A stretch of DNA of 43,614 bases from Gemmatimonadota bacterium (lineage in GTDB: Bacteria; Gemmatimonadota; Gemmatimonadetes; Gemmatimonadales; Gemmatimonadaceae), in the NCBI GenBank assembly GCA_031127225.1, contig JARIEV010000011.1, positions 1 to 43,614 of the forward strand, given 5' to 3'. The notes beneath the pieces are model-generated. The model worked only from the letters and a program-made list of their open reading frames with translations, was not told where the DNA came from and ran no database searches. The position numbers and the translations under genes were made by a program. Below are positions 25,604 through 32,988 of the stretch, piece after piece. How positions within the stretch are numbered: position 1 is the stretch's first letter; the number at the start of each line of letters is the position of its first letter.

Positions 25604-26851
25604 GTGATCGCTCGCCTCTTCAGGAACCTGACGTTTCAGGTGCTGGTCGCCGTTTCGCTCGGTATTGCCCTGGGCGTCGTCGCCCCCTCCACGGCCAAGT
25701 CCCTCAAGCCGCTGGGCGACACGTTCATCAATCTGGTGAAGATGGTGATCACGCCGATCATCTTCCTCACGATCGTGCACGGCATCGCCAGCATGGCCGA
25801 TCTGCGCAAGCTGGGTCGTGTGGGCGGCAAGGCGTTGCTGTACTTCGAACTCGTGTCCACACTGGCCCTCGTGATCGGCCTCGTGATTGTCAACGTCACG
25901 AAACCCGGCGCCGGACTCGACATCTCGAACATGGTGATGGGCGACGTCACGAAGTACACGACGGCCGGGGCGGAGCAGAGCACGCTCGAGTTCATGCTGC
26001 ATATCGTGCCCAGCAACATTGTGGCTGCCTTTGCGGGTGGTGAGCTGTTGCCGGTGGTGTTCTTCTCGGTGCTCTTCGGTGTGGCGCTCACCGCGGTGGG
26101 CGATGCCGGCCGTGACATCGCCGATTTGCTCGTGCGCTTTCAGGCGGTGTTCTTCAAGATCGTCTCGATGGTGATGGTGCTCGCGCCGATCGGGGCCTTC
26201 GGTGCGATGGCGTACACGGTGGGCACGTTCGGACTCAAGACGCTCGTGCCGCTCGCCCGCCTGATGCTCGACGTGTATCTCACCATGGCGGTGTTTGTGT
26301 TCGTGGTGCTGGGGCTGATCTGCCGCGCCTACGGGTTTCGCATCTGGAAGTTCCTGCGCTTCATCAAGGACGAAATCTTACTGGTGCTTGGCACGTCGAG
26401 CTCCGAGGCGGCACTGCCGCGCATGCTGCAGAAGCTCGAGCAATATGGCTGTGCCAAGCCGGTGGTCGGGTTGGTGATTCCCACCGGTTATTCGTTCAAC
26501 CTTGACGGCACGAGCATCTACCTGTCGATGGCGACGATCTTCATCGCCCAGGTCTACAAGGTGGATCTCAGCATCTCGCAGCAGCTCACGCTGCTGGGCA
26601 TCCTGATGCTCACGAGCAAGGGTGCCGCCGGCGTGACGGGCTCGGGCTTCATCGTACTGGCCAGTACGTTGGCCGCCACGCGCACGGTGCCGGTGGAAGG
26701 CGTCGCCCTGCTGCTTGGTGTAGACCGTTTTATGTCGGAAGCGCGCGCGATCACCAACCTGATCGGCAACGGCGTGGCGACGTTGGTCGTGTCCCGCAGC
26801 GAAGGGGCCTTTGACGACGAGAAGAGGCTCGCCGCTGAGAGGGGCGAGTGA
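25604..26851 (+). CDS. DctA-type dicarboxylate:cation symporter
   Basis: This 415-residue protein has about eight membrane helices with two re-entrant loops and belongs to the DAACS (SDF) family. The signature GTSSSEAALPRMLQKLEQYG forms the first hairpin, and the substrate-site segment VIPTGYSFNLDGTSIYLSMA follows; both resemble DctA (C4-dicarboxylates) more than GltP (glutamate). Start is GTG 25604. The stop overlaps the next gene by 4 bp (GTGA). It may be subject to the regulation of carbon source uptake, but no operator is visible. Confidence 0.92.
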   Translation: MIARLFRNLTFQVLVAVSLGIALGVVAPSTAKSLKPLGDTFINLVKMVITPIIFLTIVHGIASMADLRKLGRVGGKALLYFELVSTLALVIGLVIVNVTKPGAGLDISNMVMGDVTKYTTAGAEQSTLEFMLHIVPSNIVAAFAGGELLPVVFFSVLFGVALTAVGDAGRDIADLLVRFQAVFFKIVSMVMVLAPIGAFGAMAYTVGTFGLKTLVPLARLMLDVYLTMAVFVFVVLGLICRAYGFRIWKFLRFIKDEILLVLGTSSSEAALPRMLQKLEQYGCAKPVVGLVIPTGYSFNLDGTSIYLSMATIFIAQVYKVDLSISQQLTLLGILMLTSKGAAGVTGSGFIVLASTLAATRTVPVEGVALLLGVDRFMSEARAITNLIGNGVATLVVSRSEGAFDDEKRLAAERGE

Positions 26852-27207
26852 CCCCCGCCGATCTACTCGTACAGATCTTCGGGACGAAAAAAAGCGCCGA
26901 CACACGGAAGGCACAGCGTTTCTTTCAGGAGCGCCGGATCAAGGTGCACTTCTGCGATCTGGCCGAGCGCCCGGCGTCGATCGGTGAACTGAAGCGCTTT
27001 ACGCAAAAATTCGGCGTGGAGGCGATCATCGATCGCGAGGCCAAGCGTTTCGCAGATCTCGGATTGCGCACGGCCTTGTACGGCGAAGAACGCTGGCTGA
27101 GCATTCTGGCTGACGAGCCGCTGATCCTGAAGCAGCCGCTCATCAGATTGCAGCACAAGGTGTGCGTCGGGGTGGACGAGAAGCTGTGGAAGGAGTGGCT
27201 CGCGTAG
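26848..27207 (+). CDS. ArsC/Spx-like thioredoxin-fold protein lacking both active-site cysteines
   Basis: This 119-residue protein aligns over its full length with the ArsC/Spx/YffB family: FGTKKSADTRKAQRFFQERRI at the start, then a middle helix, and the C-terminal pattern EPLILKQPLIRLQHKVCVGVDEKLWKEWL. The family CxxC motif is replaced: where Spx has C-T-S-C, this protein has S-A-D-T (Ser16 and Thr19). Redox or arsenate chemistry is therefore not expected; a binding or regulatory role is more likely. A single Cys at about residue 36 is elsewhere. Its GTG start overlaps the DctA stop by 4 bp. Its stop TAG abuts the stop of the convergent gene. Confidence 0.85.
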   Translation: MTPADLLVQIFGTKKSADTRKAQRFFQERRIKVHFCDLAERPASIGELKRFTQKFGVEAIIDREAKRFADLGLRTALYGEERWLSILADEPLILKQPLIRLQHKVCVGVDEKLWKEWLA

Positions 27208-28020
27208 CTATGCGGCCCGGTGCACCGCGTACCAGAGGGAGGGGAGCGCCGCTCCCCACGCCAGCAGGAACCGGTTGAGTCCGAAGAGCACCGCGACGCT
27301 GGTGTGAAAGGTGAGCGCGGCCGCGATGACGACCACGCAGATGATTGGATCGAACCACGCCATGACAGCGAGACATTCGAACGACATCACCCCGATCGAT
27401 GCGATGCACCGGGCGGATCGCCACCACGTTGAGGCCCGCCCACTGCGCGGCCGCACCGCTCTCGGTACACCGTAGGCGGGCAAGCTGAGAAAGGACGCCA
27501 AGGCGTCGCCTGTCCACCAGGCGCGTTCTTTCACTTTCACGAGGCCGGCGCGCAGGTAGGAGAGCGAGAGCTGTGCCGCCACGTACAGCACACCCGCCTC
27601 GTGCACCACCGGTGCTACCGCGGGCAGCTGTGCCACGGTGAGTCCGCCGAGGACGGTGAAGAGCATGGCGTCGGCGCCGCCGTTCACGTTCCCACCGAAG
27701 CGGAGCGCCGACAGCCACGTCGTGAAGGCGAGCGCCGCCGCCGCGACACAGCCGGCGCCTGTGCCCGGCACCGCGGCCAGCACGATCGCCAGCGCCAGCT
27801 CGATGCGCAGCACCCAAGTGAAACGCCCTGCGTCGAGGAGTCCGCGCCACGGGCCCCACGACTCGGCCAGCGCCGACGCGCGCCACGCACCATCCTCGGT
27901 GAAGTCGTGACGCATCGCGAGCAGTTCTATGGCATTGATCGCGGTGGCCAGCGCCGCCAGGCGGCACATCCACGTGATGACCGGGCCGAGCAGCACGAGC
28001 GTGCCGGGCGCCACACTCAT
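27208..28020 (-). CDS. HTTM-like integral membrane protein
   Basis: This is a 270-residue protein with about six hydrophobic segments. It resembles the HTTM domain found in bacterial relatives of vitamin K-dependent gamma-carboxylase: a long loop with LSYLRAGLVKVKERAWWTGDALASFL, in which the Lys and Trp-Trp-x-Gly pattern after a helix is the telling part, and a late segment LTFHTSVAVLFGLNRFLLAW. Carboxylase activity is not implied; most bacterial members have no assigned role. Its start overlaps the stop of the upstream partner by 4 bp (ATGA). The convergent ArsC-like gene ends with no gap. Confidence 0.68.
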   Translation of the reverse strand: MSVAPGTLVLLGPVITWMCRLAALATAINAIELLAMRHDFTEDGAWRASALAESWGPWRGLLDAGRFTWVLRIELALAIVLAAVPGTGAGCVAAAALAFTTWLSALRFGGNVNGGADAMLFTVLGGLTVAQLPAVAPVVHEAGVLYVAAQLSLSYLRAGLVKVKERAWWTGDALASFLSLPAYGVPRAVRPRSGRASTWWRSARCIASIGVMSFECLAVMAWFDPIICVVVIAAALTFHTSVAVLFGLNRFLLAWGAALPSLWYAVHRAA

Positions 28021-28514
28021 GTTGTAGACCCCGAGCGCGGCGCACGCGCGCCTGTCGTCTGAATGCCACTGACATAGACGAATGCTGTGGTCCCGGATTC
28101 ATCGTCGTGAACGATGATGCGCCATTGCCAGATGGCCGGCTCATCCATGTCATCGTGCTGTGTGGTCGGTCGTCTCGATTGCCCGCTGGCGTCCGCGCGG
28201 CGCACCCAGGATTCCGCGAGCGCACCGACCATTGTCATCGCCGCCTGTCGAGCGGCCGGATCGCCATCATCGCGGTCGAGCTCCGCGTAGCACCGTTCGA
28301 CGATCGTCTGCGCCGCGAGGGTTCTCGTACCGGCAGCATTGCATACGAGATGCCACCATCGGCGTGTCGGCGGGTATACCACGCGCTGCCACACTCCTGT
28401 TGGCCGGTTCTCGTGACGCACGAGCACTTCGAGCGCAGGAGGTCGCCGTGCGACGTCGAAGAATTCCCACGACGGAAAAAGCAGACGCAGCAGCGTTGAG
28501 AGAGGAGTTGCCAC
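28017..28514 (-). CDS. Cytosolic partner of the HTTM-like protein, unknown function
   Basis: This is a 165-residue soluble protein that I do not recognise. Notable segments are RRPPALEVLVRHENRPTG, WQRVVYPPTRRWWHLVCNAAG and, near the end, IWQWRIIVHDDESGTTAFVYVSG. The aromatic and strand-rich pattern suggests a beta-rich fold. The frame runs further upstream to 28706, but that portion is antisense to the regulator gene; GTG 28514 (MATPLSTLLRLLF) is the best start, preceding a hydrophobic first helix that could touch the membrane. ATGA overlap with the HTTM-like gene indicates translational coupling and a likely shared job. Confidence 0.6.
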   Translation of the reverse strand: MATPLSTLLRLLFPSWEFFDVARRPPALEVLVRHENRPTGVWQRVVYPPTRRWWHLVCNAAGTRTLAAQTIVERCYAELDRDDGDPAARQAAMTMVGALAESWVRRADASGQSRRPTTQHDDMDEPAIWQWRIIVHDDESGTTAFVYVSGIQTTGARAPRSGSTT

Positions 28515-28639
28515 GCTCGACAATCTACCCTGTGGAATGGCGGACTTCGACGCAGGGGTTCTCCTGACGGTAAAACTGGTGAACCCTGATGGAGTGGTGG
28601 ACCCGCTGGCCGTAATCTGGCGGCAACGGAGGGTATGAC

Positions 28640-29434
28640 ATGCGAACACGAATTCCGAGCGGCTCTCAGCGCTCATTGCCGACTGGCGTCTTTGCGGTGG
28701 ATTCACCCGATGCGCTCGCGGCAGCCTTGCTCAGCAATGTGGCGCGCCGGCGTGGCGCGAGATTTTCCGGCGATCCCATCCGCATTGCGTTGCTTGACCG
28801 GAATCAGCTCATGCGCCGGGCTCTGGCCGCGCTGCTGGCGGATGACCCACGCATCAACCTGGTCGGTGATGCGTCGGACATTGATCAATGTGCCACCTAT
28901 GCGACGCACCGGGGCGCCGAGGTGGTGTTGTTGTCGGCGGAGCAGAACGCGGCGTCCGTGATCCGGCAGATCACCACGCTGGCGGCGCTGCCGAGTGCGC
29001 CACACGTGATCGTACTGAACGGCGAGCAACGTCCAGAAGAGGTGCTGGAAGCGTTCCGTGCCGGAGCGTTCGGGTACCTCCCGTGGAGCGCGTCCGTCAA
29101 TGAACTGATCGAGGCCATCGAGATGGTGGCCGACGGTATGAGCTACGTGCTACCGACCACGGCGAAGGCTCTCGCGGCGGGGCTGCGCACGCCGCCGGCC
29201 GCGCCGGCGTCGTCCAATGGATCGAGCTTGGGCGTGTTGAGTGCCCGTGAACGCACGGTGCTCGAGCGCATCGCGCGCGGATTCAGTGGCCCGGAAGTCG
29301 CCGGGCAGCTGGGTATCACGGTGAAGACGGTGGATACGTATCGCCACCGCATTCACGAAAAGCTGGGCGTGCACCATCGCAGTGATTACGTGCGGATCGC
29401 GCTCGACCATGACCTGTTGCTGCGTGAGACCTAG
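28640..29434 (+). CDS. LuxR/NarL-type regulator with degenerate receiver domain
   Basis: This 264-residue protein has a receiver-like domain (about residues 46-165) and a C-terminal GerE/LuxR helix-turn-helix (about 198-262; LSARERTVLERIARGFSGPEVAGQLGITVKTVDTYRHRIHEKLG). The receiver lacks its chemistry: only one of the acidic pair remains (LLDRN, Asp53), the phosphoacceptor Asp is Ser99 (VLLSAEQN), and the switch Lys is Trp149 (GYLPWSAS). It is probably controlled without phosphorylation, by oligomerisation or ligand. An N-terminal leader of about 45 residues is extra. The start ATG has GGAGGG at 6 bp. It precedes the BON and Usp genes on the same strand, which are likely targets. Confidence 0.9.
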   Translation: MRTRIPSGSQRSLPTGVFAVDSPDALAAALLSNVARRRGARFSGDPIRIALLDRNQLMRRALAALLADDPRINLVGDASDIDQCATYATHRGAEVVLLSAEQNAASVIRQITTLAALPSAPHVIVLNGEQRPEEVLEAFRAGAFGYLPWSASVNELIEAIEMVADGMSYVLPTTAKALAAGLRTPPAAPASSNGSSLGVLSARERTVLERIARGFSGPEVAGQLGITVKTVDTYRHRIHEKLGVHHRSDYVRIALDHDLLLRET

Positions 29435-29568
29435 GTCGTAGTCGCTGTCGGGTCTCGCCCCTACGCACTGTCCGAAAGCTCACCAATGGACGAATCTGCG
29501 GCGCCATCCAACGTCCCTTGGCCGCGGATCACCACAATGCTGCTATACCAAGCTTGACGGAGTTGCCC

Positions 29569-30150
29569 ATGTCTACATCTGTTGTTCAGCACCTCGCCAC
29601 CCTTCCGTTCACTGCCTTCGCGGCACCAGCGTCGCGCGCGTCAACGTCCACCGTGTTCGATAATGGTGTGGAGGGTGACCTCGCCGACATGATCGCCCCT
29701 CGTGGCATCCGTCGCAGCATCCGTCGCGACGATATCGCCTTGCTCGATGACGTGTCCCATGCGATCCAGCTGGCGCCGTATGTACCGCGCGGCTGCGTTG
29801 TGGCCCGCGTGCACGATGGTGTGGTGACGTTGCAGGGAAAGACGGCCTACTACTACGAGCGTGCCGCTGCTGAGTGCGCGGTGCGCTTCCTCGATGGTGT
29901 GCGTTCGGTGGACAACCAGATTCAGGTGGACCCGCCGGCCCTCGCGCACGAGGTGCGTGCCCGCATCGCGTCCACGCTCACGCGCGCGGCGGCGGCCGAT
30001 GCCACGCACATCGCCGTTCAGGCCGTGGGTGGCACCGTGATTCTGCAGGGGGTCGTGCACGCACGCGCTGAACGCGACGCCGCTGCACGCGCGGCGTGGT
30101 CGGTGACCGGCGTGGAAACGGTCATCGATAATCTCATCGTTCGAGAGTAA
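29569..30150 (+). CDS. Double BON-domain protein
   Basis: This 193-residue protein contains two BON domains, at about residues 48-118 and 123-190. Each has the order helix, strand, strand, helix, strand: DVSHAIQLAPYVPRGCVVARVHDGVVTLQGK with SVDNQIQV, and VRARIASTLTRAAAADATHIAVQAVGGTVILQGVV with ETVIDNLIV. BON domains bind phospholipid or polymers and are often found in osmotic-stress proteins such as OsmY. No signal peptide is visible, so it is probably cytosolic, unlike OsmY. Start is ATG 29569 after ACGGAG; an earlier frame start at 29518 lacks support. An extended -10-like element TGCTATACC precedes it at 29541-29549. The Usp gene follows after 25 bp. Confidence 0.85.
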   Translation: MSTSVVQHLATLPFTAFAAPASRASTSTVFDNGVEGDLADMIAPRGIRRSIRRDDIALLDDVSHAIQLAPYVPRGCVVARVHDGVVTLQGKTAYYYERAAAECAVRFLDGVRSVDNQIQVDPPALAHEVRARIASTLTRAAAADATHIAVQAVGGTVILQGVVHARAERDAAARAAWSVTGVETVIDNLIVRE

Positions 30151-30175
30151 CCCTACCTTCCGTCCGGAGCCGACC

Positions 30176-31477
30176 ATGTCGAGCGTAGCGCCCAATATCC
30201 GCAGCGCGACCGAAATCCTGCAGAGCTATGAGCCCACGGTGACACCGACGGGTCCCATTCTCGTCGCGACGGACACGTCACCCGCTGCTGACGCGGCGTT
30301 CGTCGTGGCGCGTGCGCTCGCCACGAAGCTGGACGCGTCAGTGCAGGTTGTGAGTGCTATCCGGCCGAGTGCCATGCCGATGTACGCATTCGACGCGATG
30401 CCGTATCCGGTGCTGACGGAACCGTACATTCAGGAAGGGCGCAAGGCGATGATCGAGAGCCAGATGGCGCGACTCGTGCCGTCGGCGACCCCCTGGCCGG
30501 TCCGGATCCGCCTTGGTGAACCGATGCACGAGATCGTTGAGGATGCGCGCGTGGCGAATGCGCGCATCCTCGTGGTTGGTCGTGGCCGGCATGGTCCTCT
30601 GAGCCGGGCGTTCGGCGGGGAGTCGGTGCTGCGGTTGCTGCAGCTCGGTGACACCCCCGTGCTGGCGGTGGAGCCCGGGACGGACGCGTTGCCAACGAAT
30701 GTCGTGATCACGACGGACTTCAGCGCGTTCAGCCTGTATGCCGCGCAGGTGAGCATGGACATGCTCGCGCCCGGGGCCACCGTGCGGCTGGTGCACGTCG
30801 GACCGGCGCTCAGTGATGCGGACGCCGCGTTGCGCACCTTTGCGGAGGGGTATAAGGCGGAAGCCGAGCGCGGCTTCGCGCTGATGCGCGAGCATCTCGA
30901 GCCGCGCGGCTTTCGCGTGGAGACCGTGCTGTTGCACGGGAACGCGTCCGACAGCCTGCTCGCCTATCTCGATTCCGTGAACGCCGATCTCGTGGTGACG
31001 GCAACCCATGGGTACGGATTTATCCGGCGCATGGTGTTGGGGAGCGTCACGTCCGCGCTGGTGCGGTCGGCCCCGTGCTCTGTGTTGTGCGTCCCGGGGC
31101 GTGCCCGCACCATCGCCGCCGCCCGTGCGCACGCGGCGTCGCGTCAGACCACGCGGTCACTGGCACCCGAGGTGCTGGACGGCGAGCTCAACGCGTTCAG
31201 TGCGCGCAACGCGGGTCGTCGGTGCAGCGTCGAGATCGATCACCAGGATCTCGGGGCGCAGTCGCTGGGTCATGGCCTGCCACTGGTTGGACTGACTTAC
31301 GACCGGCACGACCGCAGCATCTCGCTGATGTTTGGTGCGTCAGCGCTGCAGGGTGAGCATCTCACGCACCGGTTATCCGCGTGTGAGTCGGTGCATCTGC
31401 TCGCCGATGCCGATGGGCGCGATCAGGTACTGCGCATGATCCACGAGGGTGGGCAGACGTTGCTGGTGCTGGAGTAG
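30176..31477 (+). CDS. Tandem universal stress protein with C-terminal DUF5335-like domain
   Basis: This 433-residue protein has two Usp domains. The first is at about 26-165 (ILVATDTSPAADAAF, then GRGRHGPLSRAFGGES). The second is at about 170-308 (NVVITTDFSAFS, then ATHGYGFIRRMVLGSVTSALVRSAPCSVLCVP), which keeps the ATP-binding G-x2-G-x9-G-(S/T) motif. The last 105 residues form another domain. Its order (LDGELNAFSARNAGRRCSVEIDH, then LPLVGLTYDRHDRSISLMFG and GEHLTHRLSACESVHL) resembles the short stand-alone DUF5335 proteins. I read this as a fusion of Usp and DUF5335. It is probably cytosolic and stress-induced, in an operon with the BON gene. Confidence 0.88.
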   Translation: MSSVAPNIRSATEILQSYEPTVTPTGPILVATDTSPAADAAFVVARALATKLDASVQVVSAIRPSAMPMYAFDAMPYPVLTEPYIQEGRKAMIESQMARLVPSATPWPVRIRLGEPMHEIVEDARVANARILVVGRGRHGPLSRAFGGESVLRLLQLGDTPVLAVEPGTDALPTNVVITTDFSAFSLYAAQVSMDMLAPGATVRLVHVGPALSDADAALRTFAEGYKAEAERGFALMREHLEPRGFRVETVLLHGNASDSLLAYLDSVNADLVVTATHGYGFIRRMVLGSVTSALVRSAPCSVLCVPGRARTIAAARAHAASRQTTRSLAPEVLDGELNAFSARNAGRRCSVEIDHQDLGAQSLGHGLPLVGLTYDRHDRSISLMFGASALQGEHLTHRLSACESVHLLADADGRDQVLRMIHEGGQTLLVLE

Positions 31478-31511
31478 GTAGTCACGACGGGTGCGGCCGG
31501 GGGGACGCACA

Positions 31512-31541
31512 CCCCGGGTGCCGCTGATGCGGTGCCCGGGG
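31512..31541. terminator. 13-bp GC-rich inverted repeat between convergent genes
   Basis: CCCCGGG-TG-CCGC, loop TGAT, GCGG-TG-CCCGGGG forms a 13-bp stem with two central T-G pairs. It lies 35 bp after the Usp stop and 64 bp before the end of the convergent beta-lactamase-like gene. There is no T-run on either side, so it may be a rho-independent-like pause element or a bidirectional transcription block; intrinsic termination is not certain. Confidence 0.5.
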
Positions 31542-31604
31542 ACCGTCGCTGACGAACACGATCACGGTGTCGCGGTCCATTCCCACCGTGAGCCGGACCA
31601 TCTC

Positions 31605-32498
31605 CTACTTCCAGGCTTTGACGATCGCTTCGCCGATCCGCCCGATCACCGCGTTGCCCTCGGCGTCCACCCAGTAGCGTGTGTCGGTGTTCTCTTTCGT
31701 CAGGACACAGGCCACCACGCGCGCCGGCAGAGAAAACACCCCACAGTCGGTGCGTGACGCGTCTACGTCGCCGCTTTTGTGCGCGAGGCGTGCGCCGTAG
31801 GTGAAGCGTGCGAGCTTCGAGTTGTCCTCGTTGTTCGCCAGAATACTCAACATGATTGAGTCAGCGACCGGGCTCACGGCTTTGCCCTGCGCCAGCAGCG
31901 TGAACAACTGCGCCATCTCGTTGGGGGTGGTCACCCCCAGCCCGTACTTGGCCGAGCTGTCCGGGGCCACGCTGGCGATGCGGGTCATCGACCCGCTGTG
32001 CACCTTGGTGCGCGCGAGGCCGAGCGCCTCCATTTTTTGCCATACGCGCCGGATCTTGATGCGATCGAGCACGAGATTGGTGGCCGTATTGTCGCTCAGC
32101 GTGCTCATGAGGTAGGCCACATCCCACAGCCGCAGCGTGAGCGGCGTGCGCAGATATTGCAGCTGTCCAGCGCCGCCAACCTTGTCGATCTCGGTAAGTA
32201 CCACCGGGTCGTCGAGCGTGAGCTGCTTCTGCTCCGCCAGATCGAACAGGGTGACCAGCACCGGCACCTTGATCAGCGAGGCCGTGGAAAATGTCTCGTT
32301 GCCGCGCTGTTCGAGGTGTTCACCGGTGGCGAGGTTGGTGATGCTGTATCCCACGACCCCGCGATGGGCCTTCGAAAGGCTGTCGAGTGTGCGGGTGAGC
32401 GTGGCCAGACGCGGCGGCTGGTTGGGCGGCTGCGTGTGCCCGACGCCGGCGCCGAGGGTGAGGGCGATCAGGGCCAGACGGACGGGACGGATGCGCAT
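31605..32498 (-). CDS. Class A beta-lactamase-fold serine hydrolase lacking the omega-loop Glu
   Basis: This 297-residue exported protein has a signal peptide (about residues 1-22) and the serine-hydrolase motifs of the PF13354 fold: STASLIK with nucleophile Ser74 and Lys77, SDN at 135-137 and KSG at 241-243. The general-base Glu of true class A enzymes (Glu166, normally in RxEPELN about 34 residues after SDN) is absent; the region reads MTRIASVAPDSSAKYGLG. It is therefore more likely a peptidase, esterase or penicillin-binding relative than a resistance enzyme, though it could still bind beta-lactams. It is transcribed toward the stress locus and sits 101 bp from queD. Confidence 0.85.
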   Translation of the reverse strand: MRIRPVRLALIALTLGAGVGHTQPPNQPPRLATLTRTLDSLSKAHRGVVGYSITNLATGEHLEQRGNETFSTASLIKVPVLVTLFDLAEQKQLTLDDPVVLTEIDKVGGAGQLQYLRTPLTLRLWDVAYLMSTLSDNTATNLVLDRIKIRRVWQKMEALGLARTKVHSGSMTRIASVAPDSSAKYGLGVTTPNEMAQLFTLLAQGKAVSPVADSIMLSILANNEDNSKLARFTYGARLAHKSGDVDASRTDCGVFSLPARVVACVLTKENTDTRYWVDAEGNAVIGRIGEAIVKAWK

Positions 32499-32599
32499 AG
32501 GGAGGGGCTCCTGCGGGTCGGAAAGGGGGAGTGCCCATAATGTGGCATGCGGTCGCCGAACCCGCCGTGCCGCTGCTAACTTGCCCGCAGGAGGCGCTG

Positions 32600-32962
32600 A
32601 TGGAGATCTACAAGCAATTCACCTTTGAAGCCGCACACCGGTTGCCGAACGTGCCACCGGGGCACAAGTGCGCGCGGCTGCACGGGCATTCATTCGAGGT
32701 CACCGTCCACGTGCGCGGTCCGTTGTCCACGGATGCCGGGTGGGTGATGGACTTTGCCGATCTCAAGGCCGTGGTCAAGCCGGTCATCGACGAGCTCGAT
32801 CACTACTACCTGAACGAGATCGCGGGACTCGAGAATCCGACCAGCGAGGTCATCGCACGCTGGATCTGGCGGCGCCTCGCGTCGATGCTGCCGGGGCTCG
32901 CGCAGATCGTCGTGCGCGAGACGTGCACGTCGGGATGCATATATCGTGGCGAGGACGAGTAA
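32600..32962 (+). CDS. queD: 6-carboxy-5,6,7,8-tetrahydropterin synthase (QueD/PTPS family)
   Basis: This 120-residue enzyme belongs to the queuosine/7-deazapurine pathway. The zinc ligands are His13, His28 and His30 (AAH and LHGH), the catalytic Cys is Cys24 (KCARLHGH) and the Asp67-His68 pair sits in ELDHYYLNE. Glu107 in RET is the conserved substrate-binding Glu. The presence of Cys24 close to the LHGH motif fits the QueD subgroup. ATG 32600 has AGGAGG at 5 bp spacing; a longer frame to 32531 is not needed. No other queuosine genes are next to it, and no preQ1 riboswitch is recognisable in the short upstream region. Confidence 0.92.
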   Translation: MEIYKQFTFEAAHRLPNVPPGHKCARLHGHSFEVTVHVRGPLSTDAGWVMDFADLKAVVKPVIDELDHYYLNEIAGLENPTSEVIARWIWRRLASMLPGLAQIVVRETCTSGCIYRGEDE

Positions 32963-32988
32963 ATGACGGAGGCGACGCGGTGGCGCGG

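Noticed and set aside
28107-28499. Plus-strand frame opposite the HTTM partner
   Set aside because: It is a shadow of the minus gene, which has coupling to the HTTM gene and a coherent start.
31605-32498. Antibiotic-resistance beta-lactamase
   Set aside because: The omega-loop Glu is missing, so calling it a resistance gene would overstate the evidence.
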